Source: Sphingomonas sp. R647 (lineage in GTDB: Bacteria > Pseudomonadota > Alphaproteobacteria > Sphingomonadales > Sphingomonadaceae). Taken from it: DNA of 64,000 nt. Where the stretch lies: assembly GCF_020177055.1 (NCBI RefSeq), contig NZ_JAIQXT010000004.1:310001-374000 (forward strand). The letters are read 5' to 3'. This document shows positions 27,420 to 36,548 of this stretch, in pieces; the stretch's first letter is position 1, and each line of letters opens with the position of its first letter. A program made the position numbers and the translations under genes. The notes under the pieces were generated by a model, which saw nothing but the letters and a program-made list of their open reading frames with translations, made no database searches and was not told where the DNA came from.

Positions 27420-28892
27420 ATGAGCATCGCATTGTTGAAGCCCGATAATCCGGTCGTTGCCTGGTGGCGGACGCGGGTGATCGCCACGGTTGACCATGTC
27501 GATGTCGTCGAAAAGGTGCGCGACGACGCCGGATTCACCGGCCGCTATGCCTTCATGACCATCATGTCGGCGGGCATTGCGGTGCTCGGGCTGCTGCTCT
27601 CGTCGCCTGCGGTGGTGATCGGCGCGATGCTGATCTCGCCGCTGATGGGCCCGATCATCGGCCTCGGCTTCGGCCTCGCCACGTTCGACTGGAACGAAAT
27701 CCGCACCGCCGCCGTCGCGCTCGCGCTCGGTATCGTCATCGCGGTGCTGTTCACCGCCCTGCTCGTGCTGGTCTCGCCGATCCAGAATGTGACGACCGAG
27801 ATCGCCGCGCGCACCCGCCCGAACCTGTTCGATCTGATGATCGCGCTCTTCTCCGCGCTCGCCGGAGCCTATGCGATGATCCGGGGCAGGGCGGGTACGG
27901 TGGTGGGCGTCGCCATCGCCACCGCCTTGATGCCGCCGCTCGCCGTAGTCGGCTTCGGGCTTGCCACCTGGAACTGGACGGTATTCGCCGGATCGCTGCT
28001 GCTGTTCCTGACCAACCTCATCACCATCGCGGTCGCCGCCGCCGTGGTCGCGCGGCTTTACGGCTTCGGCTCGCACCTCTCGCCTCAGCATACGATGCTC
28101 CAGACGATCGTCGTCACCATCGCGCTCGCCGCCTTCGCAATCCCGCTGGGACTGGTGCTGGTCCAGCTCGGCTGGGAGGCGAACACCTCGCGCCAGATCC
28201 GCGAAGTGATCAGCGGCGAGTTCGAGGGCGCGGCACGGCTCAGCCAGGTCGAGATCGATTACGAGGCCCAGCCGCTCCGCGTCACCGCGACCGTCCTGAC
28301 GCCCAGCGTGCGTGAGGATGTCGAGCGCCGCGCCGCCGGCGTGCTCGCCCAACTCGTCGGCCGCCCGGTCGCGGTCGAACTCGAACAGATCCGCGTCGGC
28401 ACCGGCGCCCAGGCCGAAGCGGCGCAGGTCGCCGCCGCGCAGGCCTCCAGCGCCACCGCCGCCAACCGCCTCGCCGCGCGCGCGCAGGAACAGCTCGCGC
28501 TGATCGCCGGGGTCAAGGGGGACGCGGTGCTGCTCGATCGTGACAATCGCCGCGCGGTGGTCAACGCCGCCCCGCTGCCCGGCGCCAACCTCGCCGCCTA
28601 TCGCGCGCTCGAAACCCGCGTCGCCGCCGGGGTACAGGGCTGGACCGTCACCCTGATCCCGCCCGTCGCTGCGCTCCCAGACATCGCGGTCGCGGAGGAC
28701 AAGCCCAACGCCGACGCCCTCGCCACCGCAATCTGGGCGGCACAGCGGATCAAGCTCCCGATCGGCGTGTCGGGCAGCGGCGCGCAAACTGTGGTCGATG
28801 CTCTCACGCAAGCCGGTATCGACGCCCGCGTCACCGGCAACGGCAACGCCGCCGCCCGCCTCCGCTGGCTCGCCCCGGAAGAGGCGGATTAA
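27420..28892 (+). CDS. DUF389 family membrane protein
   Basis: 490 residues. Residues about 45-260 carry six or more hydrophobic helices with GAMLISPLMGPIIGLGFG and GRAGTVVGVAIATALMPPLAVVGFG, the DUF389 signatures. The C-terminal 230 residues are soluble, Ala-rich and probably cytoplasmic, with repeated segments such as VTATVLTPSVREDVERRAAGVL. The function of the family is not established. The ATG at 27420 is chosen because the first helix follows it; the frame is open from a GTG at 27354. Its stop overlaps that of lysS within TTAA. Confidence 0.82.
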   Translation: MSIALLKPDNPVVAWWRTRVIATVDHVDVVEKVRDDAGFTGRYAFMTIMSAGIAVLGLLLSSPAVVIGAMLISPLMGPIIGLGFGLATFDWNEIRTAAVALALGIVIAVLFTALLVLVSPIQNVTTEIAARTRPNLFDLMIALFSALAGAYAMIRGRAGTVVGVAIATALMPPLAVVGFGLATWNWTVFAGSLLLFLTNLITIAVAAAVVARLYGFGSHLSPQHTMLQTIVVTIALAAFAIPLGLVLVQLGWEANTSRQIREVISGEFEGAARLSQVEIDYEAQPLRVTATVLTPSVREDVERRAAGVLAQLVGRPVAVELEQIRVGTGAQAEAAQVAAAQASSATAANRLAARAQEQLALIAGVKGDAVLLDRDNRRAVVNAAPLPGANLAAYRALETRVAAGVQGWTVTLIPPVAALPDIAVAEDKPNADALATAIWAAQRIKLPIGVSGSGAQTVVDALTQAGIDARVTGNGNAAARLRWLAPEEAD

Positions 28893-30478
28893 GCCTTCGC
28901 CAACGCCTCGGCGATCAACGTCCGGCTATTCTGCACGCCATACAGCGCGATAAAGCTGCCCATGCGCGGCCCCTGCGAGCTGCCCAGCAGCGTCTCGTAC
29001 AACGCTTTGAACCAGTCGCGCAGCGCCTCCTTGCCGAACCGCGCCTTGCCGATTTCATAGACGATGTTCTGCAGATCCTCGGCCGAAGCATCCGCCCCGG
29101 CAGCGGCCAGTTCGCGGTCCAGATCCTGCAACGCCTCGACCTCGACCCCCTCGGGCGCGCGCCGCACTGGCTTGTCCGCCACGTCGCGGACATAGGCGAT
29201 GGCATAGCCGATCAGCGCATCCAGCTCGGGCCATTCCGCCGCCGACGCACCGGGCAAATAATTGGCGAGATAGCCCCAGACCTGCTCCTTGGTCGCCTCC
29301 CGCATCACGCCGACCAGGTTCAGCAACAACCCAAACGTCACCGGCAACGTCCCCTCGGGCGGCGGGCCGTTATGGATATGATGCACCGGATTGCCGAGCC
29401 GTTGCTCGACCGGCTGCTCGGCATAGGCCGCGCGGAACTGCCAATAATCGTCCACCGCGCGCGGGATCAGGCCCAGATGCAGCGCCTTGGCCTTTTTCGG
29501 CTCGCGATAGATGTAGAAAGCGAGCGACTCGTCCGGCCCGTACGTCAGCCACTGCTCGATCGACAGGCCATTGCCCTTGGTCTTGCTGATCTTCTCGCCC
29601 TTGGCATCGAGGAACAGCTCGTAGTTGAATCCCTCGGGCGGGCGAGCACCCAGCACACGCGCGATCTTGCCCGATTGCGTCACCGAATCGATCAGGTCCT
29701 TGCCCGCCATCTCGTAATCGACGCCCAGCGCGACCCAGCGCATCGCCCAATCGGCCTTCCACTGCAGCTTGGACTTGCCGCCAAAGATGCTCTGCTCGAT
29801 CCGCTCGCCATCGCTGTCGGTAAACGCGATCATGCCCGTCTCGGGGTCGAGCACCTCGATTGGCACCTGCAGCACGATGCCCGTCTTCGGGCTGATCGGC
29901 AGCACCGGCGAATAGGTCGCCTGCCGCTCGGCACGCAGCGTCGGCAGCATCACGTCCATGATGCCCTGATAGTTGCGCAGCACCTGCCGCAATGCGTCGT
30001 CGAACTTCCCCGACCCATAATAGTCGGTGGACGAGGCGAACTCATACTCGAACCCGAACCGGTCGAGAAACTCGCGCAGCATCGCATTGTTATGCGCCGC
30101 AAAGCTGTCGAACTTGCCGAACGGGTCGGGCACCTTGGTCAGCGGGTGGCCGATATACTGCGCCAGCATCTCGCCATTCGGCACATTGTCCGGCACCTTG
30201 CGCAGTCCGTCCATATCGTCGCTGAACGCGATCAGCCGCGTCGGCTGATCCGACAGCGTCTCGAACGCGCGCCGCACCATCGTGGTGCGCAGCACTTCGT
30301 TGAACGTCCCGATATGCGGCAGGCCCGAGGGGCCATAGCCGGTCTCGAACAGCACCGGCGCACCGCCGGGCTTTCCCTCCGGATAGCGCTTGAGCAGCTT
30401 GCGCGCCTCTTCATAAGGCCAGGCCTTGGAAGTGAGCGCGGCGTCGCGCAATTCTGGGCGGAGAATGCTGTCGGTCAT
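28889..30478 (-). CDS. lysS: Lysyl-tRNA synthetase, class I
   Basis: 529 residues. It is the class I (LysK) enzyme: GPSGLPHIGTF is the HIGH-type motif and EKISKTKGN the KMSKS-type motif. FSDDMDGLRKVPDNVPNG is characteristic. Class I LysRS is typical of archaea, spirochaetes and many alphaproteobacteria. It charges tRNA-Lys. No class II motif is present. The start ATG 30478 gives TDSILRPELRDAALTSKAWPYEEA, the normal N-terminus. It is divergent from feoA. Confidence 0.95.
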   Translation of the reverse strand: MTDSILRPELRDAALTSKAWPYEEARKLLKRYPEGKPGGAPVLFETGYGPSGLPHIGTFNEVLRTTMVRRAFETLSDQPTRLIAFSDDMDGLRKVPDNVPNGEMLAQYIGHPLTKVPDPFGKFDSFAAHNNAMLREFLDRFGFEYEFASSTDYYGSGKFDDALRQVLRNYQGIMDVMLPTLRAERQATYSPVLPISPKTGIVLQVPIEVLDPETGMIAFTDSDGERIEQSIFGGKSKLQWKADWAMRWVALGVDYEMAGKDLIDSVTQSGKIARVLGARPPEGFNYELFLDAKGEKISKTKGNGLSIEQWLTYGPDESLAFYIYREPKKAKALHLGLIPRAVDDYWQFRAAYAEQPVEQRLGNPVHHIHNGPPPEGTLPVTFGLLLNLVGVMREATKEQVWGYLANYLPGASAAEWPELDALIGYAIAYVRDVADKPVRRAPEGVEVEALQDLDRELAAAGADASAEDLQNIVYEIGKARFGKEALRDWFKALYETLLGSSQGPRMGSFIALYGVQNSRTLIAEALAKA

Positions 30479-30547
30479 GGCTGTCAGTCTGTCTGGAGGG
30501 AAAGCCAGCGGGTGCGCGATGGCGGAAAGATTTGCAACCTAGCAAAA

Positions 30548-30567
30548 TCCTCCCCTTGCAGGGAGGA
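30548..30567. repeat. Small C/G-rich palindrome between lysS and feoA
   Basis: TCCTCCC (30548-30554) and GGGAGGA (30561-30567) flank the loop CTTGCA. It resembles the hairpin at 14130-14149 but sits in a divergent gap, so it is not placed as a terminator. It may be a minimal unit of the same repeat family. Confidence 0.4.
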
Positions 30568-30620
30568 ATGATTCGCAATCCGCTGGCATTTCCCCACCGC
30601 TCTTGATAATCGCTCGCAAC

Positions 30621-30869
30621 ATGACCGACTCCCTGGCGCGTGCTGCGCGCAATCTCCCCGCCACCGTCGCTTCGATCGACTGGAGCGCGCTTGCCCCACA
30701 CGAAGTGCGCCGCCTGCGCGAATTCGGTCTGGACGAAGGCGTCGTGGTCGAATTGATCCGCCCGGTCGGCTGGTTCGGCGGCCCCGCCGCGGTGCGCATC
30801 GGCCGCATGACCGTCGCGCTGCGCCGCCACATCGTTCAGGCCATTCACCTCAAGGCACCCGCAGCATGA
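30621..30869 (+). CDS. feoA: Ferrous iron transport protein A
   Basis: 82 residues from ATG 30621, an SH3-like fold. LREFGLDEGVVVELIRPVGWFGGPAAVRIGRMTVALRR in pieces matches FeoA, with the final segment being the RxxxA..I pattern. FeoA is a small cytoplasmic partner of FeoB. The stop overlaps the feoB ATG as ATGA. A TTG at 30603 is possible but adds residues without homology. Confidence 0.85.
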   Translation: MTDSLARAARNLPATVASIDWSALAPHEVRRLREFGLDEGVVVELIRPVGWFGGPAAVRIGRMTVALRRHIVQAIHLKAPAA

Positions 30870-32713
30870 ACCCCCAGCCGCTCGTCGCCCTGGTCGGCAA
30901 CCCCAATGCCGGCAAGACCGCCCTGTTCAACGCGCTCACCGGCGCGCGGCAAAAGGTTGGCAATTATCCCGGCGTCACGGTCGAGCGCCATTCGGGCCGT
31001 CTCGCGCTCAACGATGGCCGCCCGGTCGAGCTGGTCGACCTGCCCGGCACCTACAGTCTCGATCCGTCCAGCCCCGACGAAGCCGTCACCCGCGACGTCG
31101 TGCTCGGCAAACAGGAAGGCGAGCGCCTCCCCGACGCGCTGATCGTCGTCGCCGACGCCTCCAACCTCGAAAACCATCTGCGCTTCGTGCTTCAGCTGCG
31201 CCAGCTTGGCCGGCCGATGGTGGTCGCGCTCAACATGATCGACATGGCGACGCGCGACGGGATCACGATCGACGCCGATGCGCTGTCGGCGGAGCTCGGC
31301 GTGCCGGTCGTCACCACCGTCGCGGTGCGCAAGCGCGGCCTCGATGAACTGCGCGCGGCGCTCGGCGGCGTGCTGCTCGCCAGCCATGCCGCCGCGCCCG
31401 CGGTGCCCGAATCCGACATCACCCATTTCCAGCGCGACGCCCGCCGCATCGCCGCGCTCGCGATCACCGATCAGCCGCGTGGCCGCGCCTTCACCCGCGC
31501 CGTCGATAACGTCGTCCTTCACCCCGTCGCGGGCTGGATGATCCTGATCGCCCTGTTCTTCGTCATGTTCCAGGCGGTGTACAGCTGGTCGGAAGCACCG
31601 ATCGGCTGGATCGAGGGCGCTCAGGAATGGCTCGGCGTACAAGCCCAGGCCAATCTGCCCAGCGGCTTCATCGGCGATCTGGTGGTTCAGGGGATTATCG
31701 CCGGCGTCGGATCGGTGGTGGTGTTCCTGCCCCAGATCCTCATCCTGTTCTTCTTCATCCTGCTGCTCGAAGCGACCGGCTACATGGTCCGCGCCGCCTT
31801 CCTGATGGATCGGCTGATGTCGCTGGTCGGCCTGTCGGGCCGCGCCTTCATCCCGCTGCTGTCGTCCTTTGCCTGCGCGATCCCCGGCATCATGGCCGCG
31901 CGCTCGATCGACGACCCCAAGGAGCGGCTGACCACGATCCTCATCGCCCCGCTGATGACCTGCTCGGCGCGGCTCCCGGTCTATATGCTGATCATCGGCG
32001 CGTTCATCCCCGCGCGCGACGTGGCCCCGGGCGTCGGGCTTCAGGGGCTGGTGCTGTTCGGCCTCTATGTCTTCGGCATCGTCGGCGCGATCCTCGCCGC
32101 CTTCGTGCTGCGCATGACCGCGACGCGCGGCAAGAGCGGCGGCTTCATGATGGAAATGCCGCGTTACCAGCTTCCCTCGCTCCGCGATCTGCTGATCGGC
32201 TTGTGGCAGCGCGCCTATGTCTTCCTGCGCCGCGCTGGCACGATCATCATGGGCGTGACCGTCGCGCTCTGGCTGCTCGCCTCCTACCCGGTGGCACCCG
32301 AGGGCGTGAAGCAGAGCGAATATTCGATCGCCGGCCGCATCGCATCGGGCCTTGAGGTCGTCCTCGCCCCGATCGGCTTCAACCATGAAATGAGCCTCGC
32401 GGTGATCCCCGCCATGGCCGCACGCGAAGTCGCGGTATCGGCGCTCCAGACGGTCTATGCGATCGACGCCCCGGACGAGGAAACCGGCGCAGCGGCTTTG
32501 GGCGACCGACTGGCCGAAAGCTGGCCCCTCCCCACCGCCCTCGCCTTCCTCGCCTGGTTCGTCTTCGCCCCGCAATGCCTCTCGACCATCGCCGTCGCGC
32601 GGCGCGAGACCAATGGCTGGAAATGGCCGATCGTGATGATCGTCTATCTATTCGCGGCGGCCTATGCGGCGGCGGGGCTGACCTATTGGGGGGCGAAGGC
32701 GCTGGGGCTTTAG
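30866..32713 (+). CDS. feoB: Ferrous iron transport protein B
   Basis: 615 residues. The G domain has GNPNAGKTALFN (G1), GNYPGVTVE (G2), DLPGTYSL (G3) and NMID (G4). The membrane part has two Gate motifs (IPLLSSFACAIPGIMAARSI, and AMAAREVAVSALQTVYA) typical of FeoB. It brings Fe2+ across the inner membrane in a GTP-dependent way. At this length it lacks the C-terminal extras of the enterobacterial protein, and no feoC follows. No Fur box was found by eye. Confidence 0.95.
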   Translation: MNPQPLVALVGNPNAGKTALFNALTGARQKVGNYPGVTVERHSGRLALNDGRPVELVDLPGTYSLDPSSPDEAVTRDVVLGKQEGERLPDALIVVADASNLENHLRFVLQLRQLGRPMVVALNMIDMATRDGITIDADALSAELGVPVVTTVAVRKRGLDELRAALGGVLLASHAAAPAVPESDITHFQRDARRIAALAITDQPRGRAFTRAVDNVVLHPVAGWMILIALFFVMFQAVYSWSEAPIGWIEGAQEWLGVQAQANLPSGFIGDLVVQGIIAGVGSVVVFLPQILILFFFILLLEATGYMVRAAFLMDRLMSLVGLSGRAFIPLLSSFACAIPGIMAARSIDDPKERLTTILIAPLMTCSARLPVYMLIIGAFIPARDVAPGVGLQGLVLFGLYVFGIVGAILAAFVLRMTATRGKSGGFMMEMPRYQLPSLRDLLIGLWQRAYVFLRRAGTIIMGVTVALWLLASYPVAPEGVKQSEYSIAGRIASGLEVVLAPIGFNHEMSLAVIPAMAAREVAVSALQTVYAIDAPDEETGAAALGDRLAESWPLPTALAFLAWFVFAPQCLSTIAVARRETNGWKWPIVMIVYLFAAAYAAAGLTYWGAKALGL

Positions 32714-32834
32714 GCTGGGGTCAAATGGGGCAGCTAACCCTCATTGATTTCCTGAAAGCTGCCGGTCGGCCAACGACCCCCTTGCGGACGTAACTGCCGA
32801 AAGTACGTTGCATCGGATGATCGAGGACGTTGCC

Positions 32835-33025
32835 ATGCTCCTGTGCGCCGTATTGGGATGCGCGACCGGGGCCTACACCCTCTATGGCTGGAAAAGGGCC
32901 GGATCAATTATTACGGTGTCAGCACGCGCGCCGATGACCCTATCGGCTTTTGGACTTCTATCGTTTGCTCCAGCTTATGGAGTGCGGGGACGGTCGGGGC
33001 AGCACTGTATTTTATGCTCCGATAG
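32835..33025 (+). pseudogene. Frameshifted small membrane protein
   Basis: Two frames together give a coherent protein of about 62 residues: MLLCAVLGCATGAYTLYGWK in one frame from ATG 32835, then GRINYYGVSTRADDPIGFW and a second hydrophobic helix ending AALYFMLR in the -1 frame, stopping at 33023-33025. Two helices joined by a polar loop with a DPxGFW motif is a plausible small membrane protein. The switch is near GGAAAAGGG at about 32892-32900. A one-base indel there, real or a sequencing error, explains it. No classic slippery heptamer is in frame. Confidence 0.5.
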
Positions 33026-33364
33026 CGCGGACGTCCGCTTTCCACCCAAATTCCGACGTCGCGCCGCCCAATCAGACGGCCTGAAACCGGACGTTCAGTA
33101 AAGGCTGAAATTTGCGCACGCGGCTTTGTCGATCCGCGCCTTGCGCCTCAGAAAAGGCGACATCCGAATCGGGCCGACGGCGCGTAAACCCGCGACATGT
33201 TCGCTTTGCCAAATTCGCCGCGCCGCTCGAATCTGTCGGATTCGGCCGACCCACTCTTTCGCGCTCGCCTATTAAATTACTGATACCGCACGGTAATATT
33301 GAACATGTTTCCTACATGTTCTCATTCTGCTATACCCTGAACATGGCCAGGGCAAAGTTGAACC
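33026..33364. other. Non-coding stretch with palindromes
   Basis: No convincing gene in 339 bases. It holds a perfect 12-bp palindrome GCGGACGTCCGC at 33027-33038, an inverted pair CTGAA / TTCAG near 33081-33098, and the GAACATG repeats described separately. Base composition is lower in GC towards 33270-33340, as expected of a promoter region. Confidence 0.5.
33301..33345. promoter_or_regulatory. GAACATG inverted and direct repeats, LexA-like candidate site
   Basis: GAACATG (33301-33307), seven bases, CATGTTC (33315-33321) is a perfect inverted repeat, and a third GAACATG lies at 33339-33345. Within it, GTTT-N7-GTTC (33307-33321) is one mismatch from the alphaproteobacterial LexA box GTTC-N7-GTTC. 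TATACC at 33331-33336 could be a -10 box. Reading to the right, the first gene on this strand is ssb, a common SOS gene, 240 bases on. Confidence 0.4.
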
Positions 33365-33538
33365 TCACTCGCGCCGCGCGCCGTCCAGATTTTCGGAAAT
33401 CCGGGCGCGCTCCGCTTCGTCCGCCGCTTTCTGCGCCTTGGTGCGCCCGAATTTGGCGCGGTTCTCCACAGCCTTTGCGGCGGTCTGTGCCTTCGCGCGT
33501 GCCTTGCGCGCCTTGTTCAGGTTAAGGATATCGGCCAT
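33365..33538 (-). CDS. DUF4169 family small protein
   Basis: 57 residues: [20 protein letters not shown], then [24 protein letters not shown] sequence (here [14 protein letters not shown]) and LDGARRE at the end. NLxxARKxxARAxxxxxAxxNRxxFGRTKxEK and LDGHRR are the DUF4169 pattern. The protein is highly basic and helical, and its role is unknown. A GAGGGA lies five bases before the ATG. It is divergent from ssb with 35 bases between the starts. It may be antisense to a longer ssb leader. Confidence 0.82.
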   Translation of the reverse strand: MADILNLNKARKARAKAQTAAKAVENRAKFGRTKAQKAADEAERARISENLDGARRE

Positions 33539-33573
33539 TCGTCCCTCGATATCGATTTACAAGCGGAGTGAAT

Positions 33574-34155
33574 ATGGCGGGCAGCGTCAATAAGGTCATC
33601 CTGGTCGGCAATCTCGGGCGCGATCCCGAAAGCCGGTCCTTTTCCAACGGCGGCAAGGTGGTCGAACTGCGCGTCGCCACGTCGGAATCGTGGAAGGACC
33701 GCAACAGCGGCGAGAAGAAGGAGCGCACCGAATGGCACACGGTCAAGCTGTTCTCCGAGGGACTGGCCAACGTCGCCGAACGCTATCTGCGCAAGGGCTC
33801 GAAAGTCTATCTTGAGGGCCAGCTCCAGACCCGCAAATGGCAGGATCAGCAGGGCCAGGACCGCTATTCGACCGAAATCGTGCTCCAGGGCTTCGATGCC
33901 AAGCTGGTGATGCTCGACGGACCCGGCGGCGCACAGGGCGGCGGCGCTGGCGGTGGCGGCGGCAGCCGCGGCGGCGATGACTGGGGCGGCGGCGATGATT
34001 CGTTCGCGGGCCAGTCGAGCAGCCGTGGCGGTGGCTATGGCGGCGGCAACGCCAGTGGTGGCTTCGGCGGCGGCGCGGCGCGCGGTGGCGCGGCCAGCGG
34101 CGGCGCTGCGGGCGGCGGCTTCCCCGACGATCTCGACGACGACGTGCCGTTCTGA
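33574..34155 (+). CDS. ssb: Single-stranded DNA-binding protein
   Basis: 193 residues. The OB fold spans about 1-112 ([57 protein letters not shown] in pieces). A long Gly/Ser-rich, repetitive linker follows, and the acidic tip DDLDDDVPF recruits repair and replication partners. ATG 33574 has GGAG five bases upstream; a GTG at 33568 would add two residues. A long perfect hairpin follows the stop by 8 bases. Confidence 0.95.
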   Translation: MAGSVNKVILVGNLGRDPESRSFSNGGKVVELRVATSESWKDRNSGEKKERTEWHTVKLFSEGLANVAERYLRKGSKVYLEGQLQTRKWQDQQGQDRYSTEIVLQGFDAKLVMLDGPGGAQGGGAGGGGGSRGGDDWGGGDDSFAGQSSSRGGGYGGGNASGGFGGGAARGGAASGGAAGGGFPDDLDDDVPF

Positions 34156-34163
34156 TCTTGGGG

Positions 34164-34245
34164 CGGCACCAGCCCGCTCCCCCACCCGGCCACCCAACGC
34201 AAGTGTATTCTATGGGTGGCCGGGTGGGGGAGCGGGCTGGTGCCG
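34164..34245. repeat. Long perfect hairpin repeat, copy 1
   Basis: Arms 34164-34196 and 34213-34245 match over all 33 bases, with a 16-base loop ACGCAAGTGTATTCTA. The arms are C-rich on the left (starts CGGCACCAGCCCG). A second copy in opposite orientation is at 44813-44893, with related stem and loop. It begins 8 bases after ssb. There is no T run, so it is not a standard terminator; it could protect the 3' end of ssb mRNA or be a dispersed REP/MITE-type element. Confidence 0.9.
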
Positions 34246-34331
34246 AACCTATCAAACACAAATCGGCGCGCGGCACATGCGGCGCGCCGATCACCCCTTA
34301 AGGGGTTAATTTATTTGAATTTTTTCTGAAA

Positions 34332-34418
34332 TGGTGCGGCCAAGAAGACTCGAACTTCCACGGGCTTTCGCCCACAACGACCTCAACGTTGCGCGTCTAC
34401 CAATTCCGCCATGGCCGC
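34332..34418 (-). tRNA. tRNA-Leu (anticodon GAG)
   Basis: 87 bases with encoded CCA. The acceptor stem is GCGGCCA with TGGCCGC; the D arm reads GCGGAATTGGTAGACGC; the anticodon arm is CAACG-TTGAGGT-CGTTG; a long variable arm with GGGC / GCCC typical of leucine tRNA follows; the T arm holds GTTCGAGTC. The discriminator base is A. It reads CTC and CTT codons. It lies between the ssb hairpin and the MATE gene. Confidence 0.95.
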
Positions 34419-34537
34419 ACGGATTTCGCACACCGGATCAGACCGGAGGCGGGTAAGGCAGCGGCCCCTAGCAAAGGGCCGGGGGGCATGCAACCTCCCT
34501 TTTTTCCGCGGCACTCTGCGGCTAAGGCAGCGGCCCC

Positions 34538-35896
34538 ATGACGCTGACCCCCGAAACCCGCGCGGAAATCCGCCGCATCCTCGCGCTGGCCTGGCCGGTG
34601 GTGCTGACCGGCCTCAACTGGACGATCCTCCACGTCACCGACGTGATCGTCGTCGGGCTGGTCGGAACGCATGAGGTCGCAGCACTCGGCGCCAGCCGCA
34701 CGCTGACCTTTATCGGTATCGTCGTGGCATTGGGCTGGCTCACCGGCGTCCTCGTCTTCTCCTCCCGCGCCGATGGGGCCAAGGACCTTCCCGCCACCGG
34801 CGCGGTGCTGCGGCAGGGCCTCGTGCTCGGCGGCATCCTCGGCCTGATCAGCGGCGCGCTGCTGTTCGTCTTCGCCTTGCCGATGCTGCGCGGCGTCGGC
34901 GTCGATCCCGGCATCGCTCCCGAAGCGGCGCGCGTCGTCCAGACCATGGCGCTCGCCTACCCCTTCCAGCTGATCATCGTCGCCGCGAGCTTCTTCCTCG
35001 AAGGCGTCAGCCGCCCGCGCCGCGTGATGGCGGTCAACCTTTCGATCCTGCCCTTGAACGCGGTGCTCGCCTGGATTCTCGCCACCGGCCAGTTCGGCCT
35101 GCCGCAGTTCGGCGCGGTCGGCGCGGCGAGCGCGACCGTCATCGCCACGATCGTCGGCGCTGTCGCCATGACCATCGCCGCGCTCACTCTGCCCCGCGCG
35201 AAGGAGCGCGGCGTACGCGACTGGAGCGACCTTGGCACGCCGGAGATGTGGCGCGGCGTCGGCCGGCTGCTGGCGTTCGGCGCGGTGCCGGCGGTCGCGT
35301 CGGGGCTGGAACTTGCCGGCTTCTCGATCCTGATCGCGCTGTCGACCCAGCTCGGCGAATCGGTCACCCACGCGTTCCAGATCGTCTTCTCGGTCCACAA
35401 CGTCACCTTCGCCTTCGCGCTTGGCATCGGCTCGGCCGTCGGCGTGCGCGTGGGCAATGCGGTGGGGGAGGGCGTGCCGGCCCAGGCGGGACCCCGCACC
35501 GCCATTGGCGCAGTGCTGGCGGCATTGATCCTCGGCCTGCTCGCGCTTCCGCTGACCTTCGCGCCGCTGCTGATCGTGTCGGGCTTCCCGGCGTCGGCAG
35601 AGGTCGCCACGCTCGCCGCGCTGATGCTGGCGCTATGGGCACCGTTCATCCTGTTCGACGGGCTTCAGGTGGTGTTCGTCTATGCGCTGCGCTCGCTGGG
35701 GGATCAGGTTGCGGCCGGGATCAACGGCATCCTTGCCTTCTTCGTGCTGACCGGCGCGATCGGGCTGTGGACGGTCCAGCATGGCTGGGGTCCGATGGGG
35801 CTGGTCTGGGCGTCGGGCAGCGGGATGGTCGCCGCCGCGTTGCTCAACGGCGGCCGGCTATGGTGGACTATTCGCCGCCTTCGCCGGAAAAGCTGA
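34538..35896 (+). CDS. MATE family efflux transporter
   Basis: 452 residues with 12 helices in two related halves. It starts [30 protein letters not shown], the MATE N-terminus. [19 protein letters not shown] and [12 protein letters not shown] are conserved positions of the family. It exports cationic drugs or metabolites by Na+ or H+ exchange. It follows the tRNA on the other strand. Its end overlaps the convergent zinc-ribbon gene by 29 bases. Confidence 0.88.
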   Translation: MTLTPETRAEIRRILALAWPVVLTGLNWTILHVTDVIVVGLVGTHEVAALGASRTLTFIGIVVALGWLTGVLVFSSRADGAKDLPATGAVLRQGLVLGGILGLISGALLFVFALPMLRGVGVDPGIAPEAARVVQTMALAYPFQLIIVAASFFLEGVSRPRRVMAVNLSILPLNAVLAWILATGQFGLPQFGAVGAASATVIATIVGAVAMTIAALTLPRAKERGVRDWSDLGTPEMWRGVGRLLAFGAVPAVASGLELAGFSILIALSTQLGESVTHAFQIVFSVHNVTFAFALGIGSAVGVRVGNAVGEGVPAQAGPRTAIGAVLAALILGLLALPLTFAPLLIVSGFPASAEVATLAALMLALWAPFILFDGLQVVFVYALRSLGDQVAAGINGILAFFVLTGAIGLWTVQHGWGPMGLVWASGSGMVAAALLNGGRLWWTIRRLRRKS

Positions 35897-36548
35897 ACTG
35901 GATCGTCTTGCCGGTCTGCGGCACGTCGAGCTTGCCGCTGTTGAAGTCGAGGCTTCCACCGGCCGGCAGCGTGCGCGGGTCCGGGGTAATCGTCCAGCTA
36001 TAGACGATCGTGTTGTTCGCGTCGCGCAGCTCGGCCAGGATGTTGGGGACGCGCTGCGTCTCCTTGGTCGGATTCATCACCTGTCCGCTGACCACGAACA
36101 GCTCCCCGCCATTGAGGCGCGGCTTGCGCTCGACCGACTGGGCGGTGAAGATCAATGGTGTCTGCGCCGCGCCGATCGGCAGGCCCAGTTGCGATGCTAG
36201 GCCGGGTGCGCCGGTCCAGATGATCGCGCCCGCACCCAATGCCATCGACAGGCCGGCGATGGCGGCGGCGGCGGTCCAGCGCTTCTCGGGATTGCGGCGC
36301 GGCTTGAACGGCGGCTCATGCGCGAACGGGTCGTATTCGCGCGGCTTGTCCTCGACCGGGGCTGGCTGCGAATAGGCGTCCGCGCGCACCACATCGGGGG
36401 CGGGCTTTGCGACGCTCGCCGCGCCTCCGGCCGGGGCCTGGAACCAGCTATGCTTGCAGCTGGCACAACGCACCGTCCGACCGTCACCGCCGATGGCGGT
36501 ATCGGGGACCAAATAGCGCGTTCGGCATTCGGGGCATTCGAGGATCAT
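35868..36548 (-). CDS. MJ0042-type zinc-ribbon membrane protein
   Basis: 226 residues. The first 40 residues are a zinc ribbon, [16 protein letters not shown] with [10 protein letters not shown], the MJ0042 pattern CPxC...CxxC. A Pro-rich cytoplasmic linker follows, then one membrane helix at about residue 100 ([19 protein letters not shown]), then a soluble domain of about 100 residues ([23 protein letters not shown]) like the DUF3426 periplasmic domain. The role is unknown. ATG 36548 begins the zinc ribbon; the frame stays open to 36614 but without homology. It is divergent from ftsE. Confidence 0.8.
   Translation of the reverse strand: MILECPECRTRYLVPDTAIGGDGRTVRCASCKHSWFQAPAGGAASVAKPAPDVVRADAYSQPAPVEDKPREYDPFAHEPPFKPRRNPEKRWTAAAAIAGLSMALGAGAIIWTGAPGLASQLGLPIGAAQTPLIFTAQSVERKPRLNGGELFVVSGQVMNPTKETQRVPNILAELRDANNTIVYSWTITPDPRTLPAGGSLDFNSGKLDVPQTGKTIQFSFSGEGGE

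Noticed and set aside
32892..32900. Programmed -1 frameshift site
   Set aside because: GGAAAAGGG does not give an in-frame X XXY YYZ heptamer and no following hairpin or pseudoknot was seen, so an indel is simpler.
33112..33525. A 137-codon plus-strand frame upstream of ssb
   Set aside because: It is antisense to the DUF4169 gene and has no motif or ribosome site.
34164..34245. Simple rho-independent terminator for ssb
   Set aside because: The stem is much longer than usual, there is no T run, and a second oriented copy exists, so a dispersed repeat is the better description.
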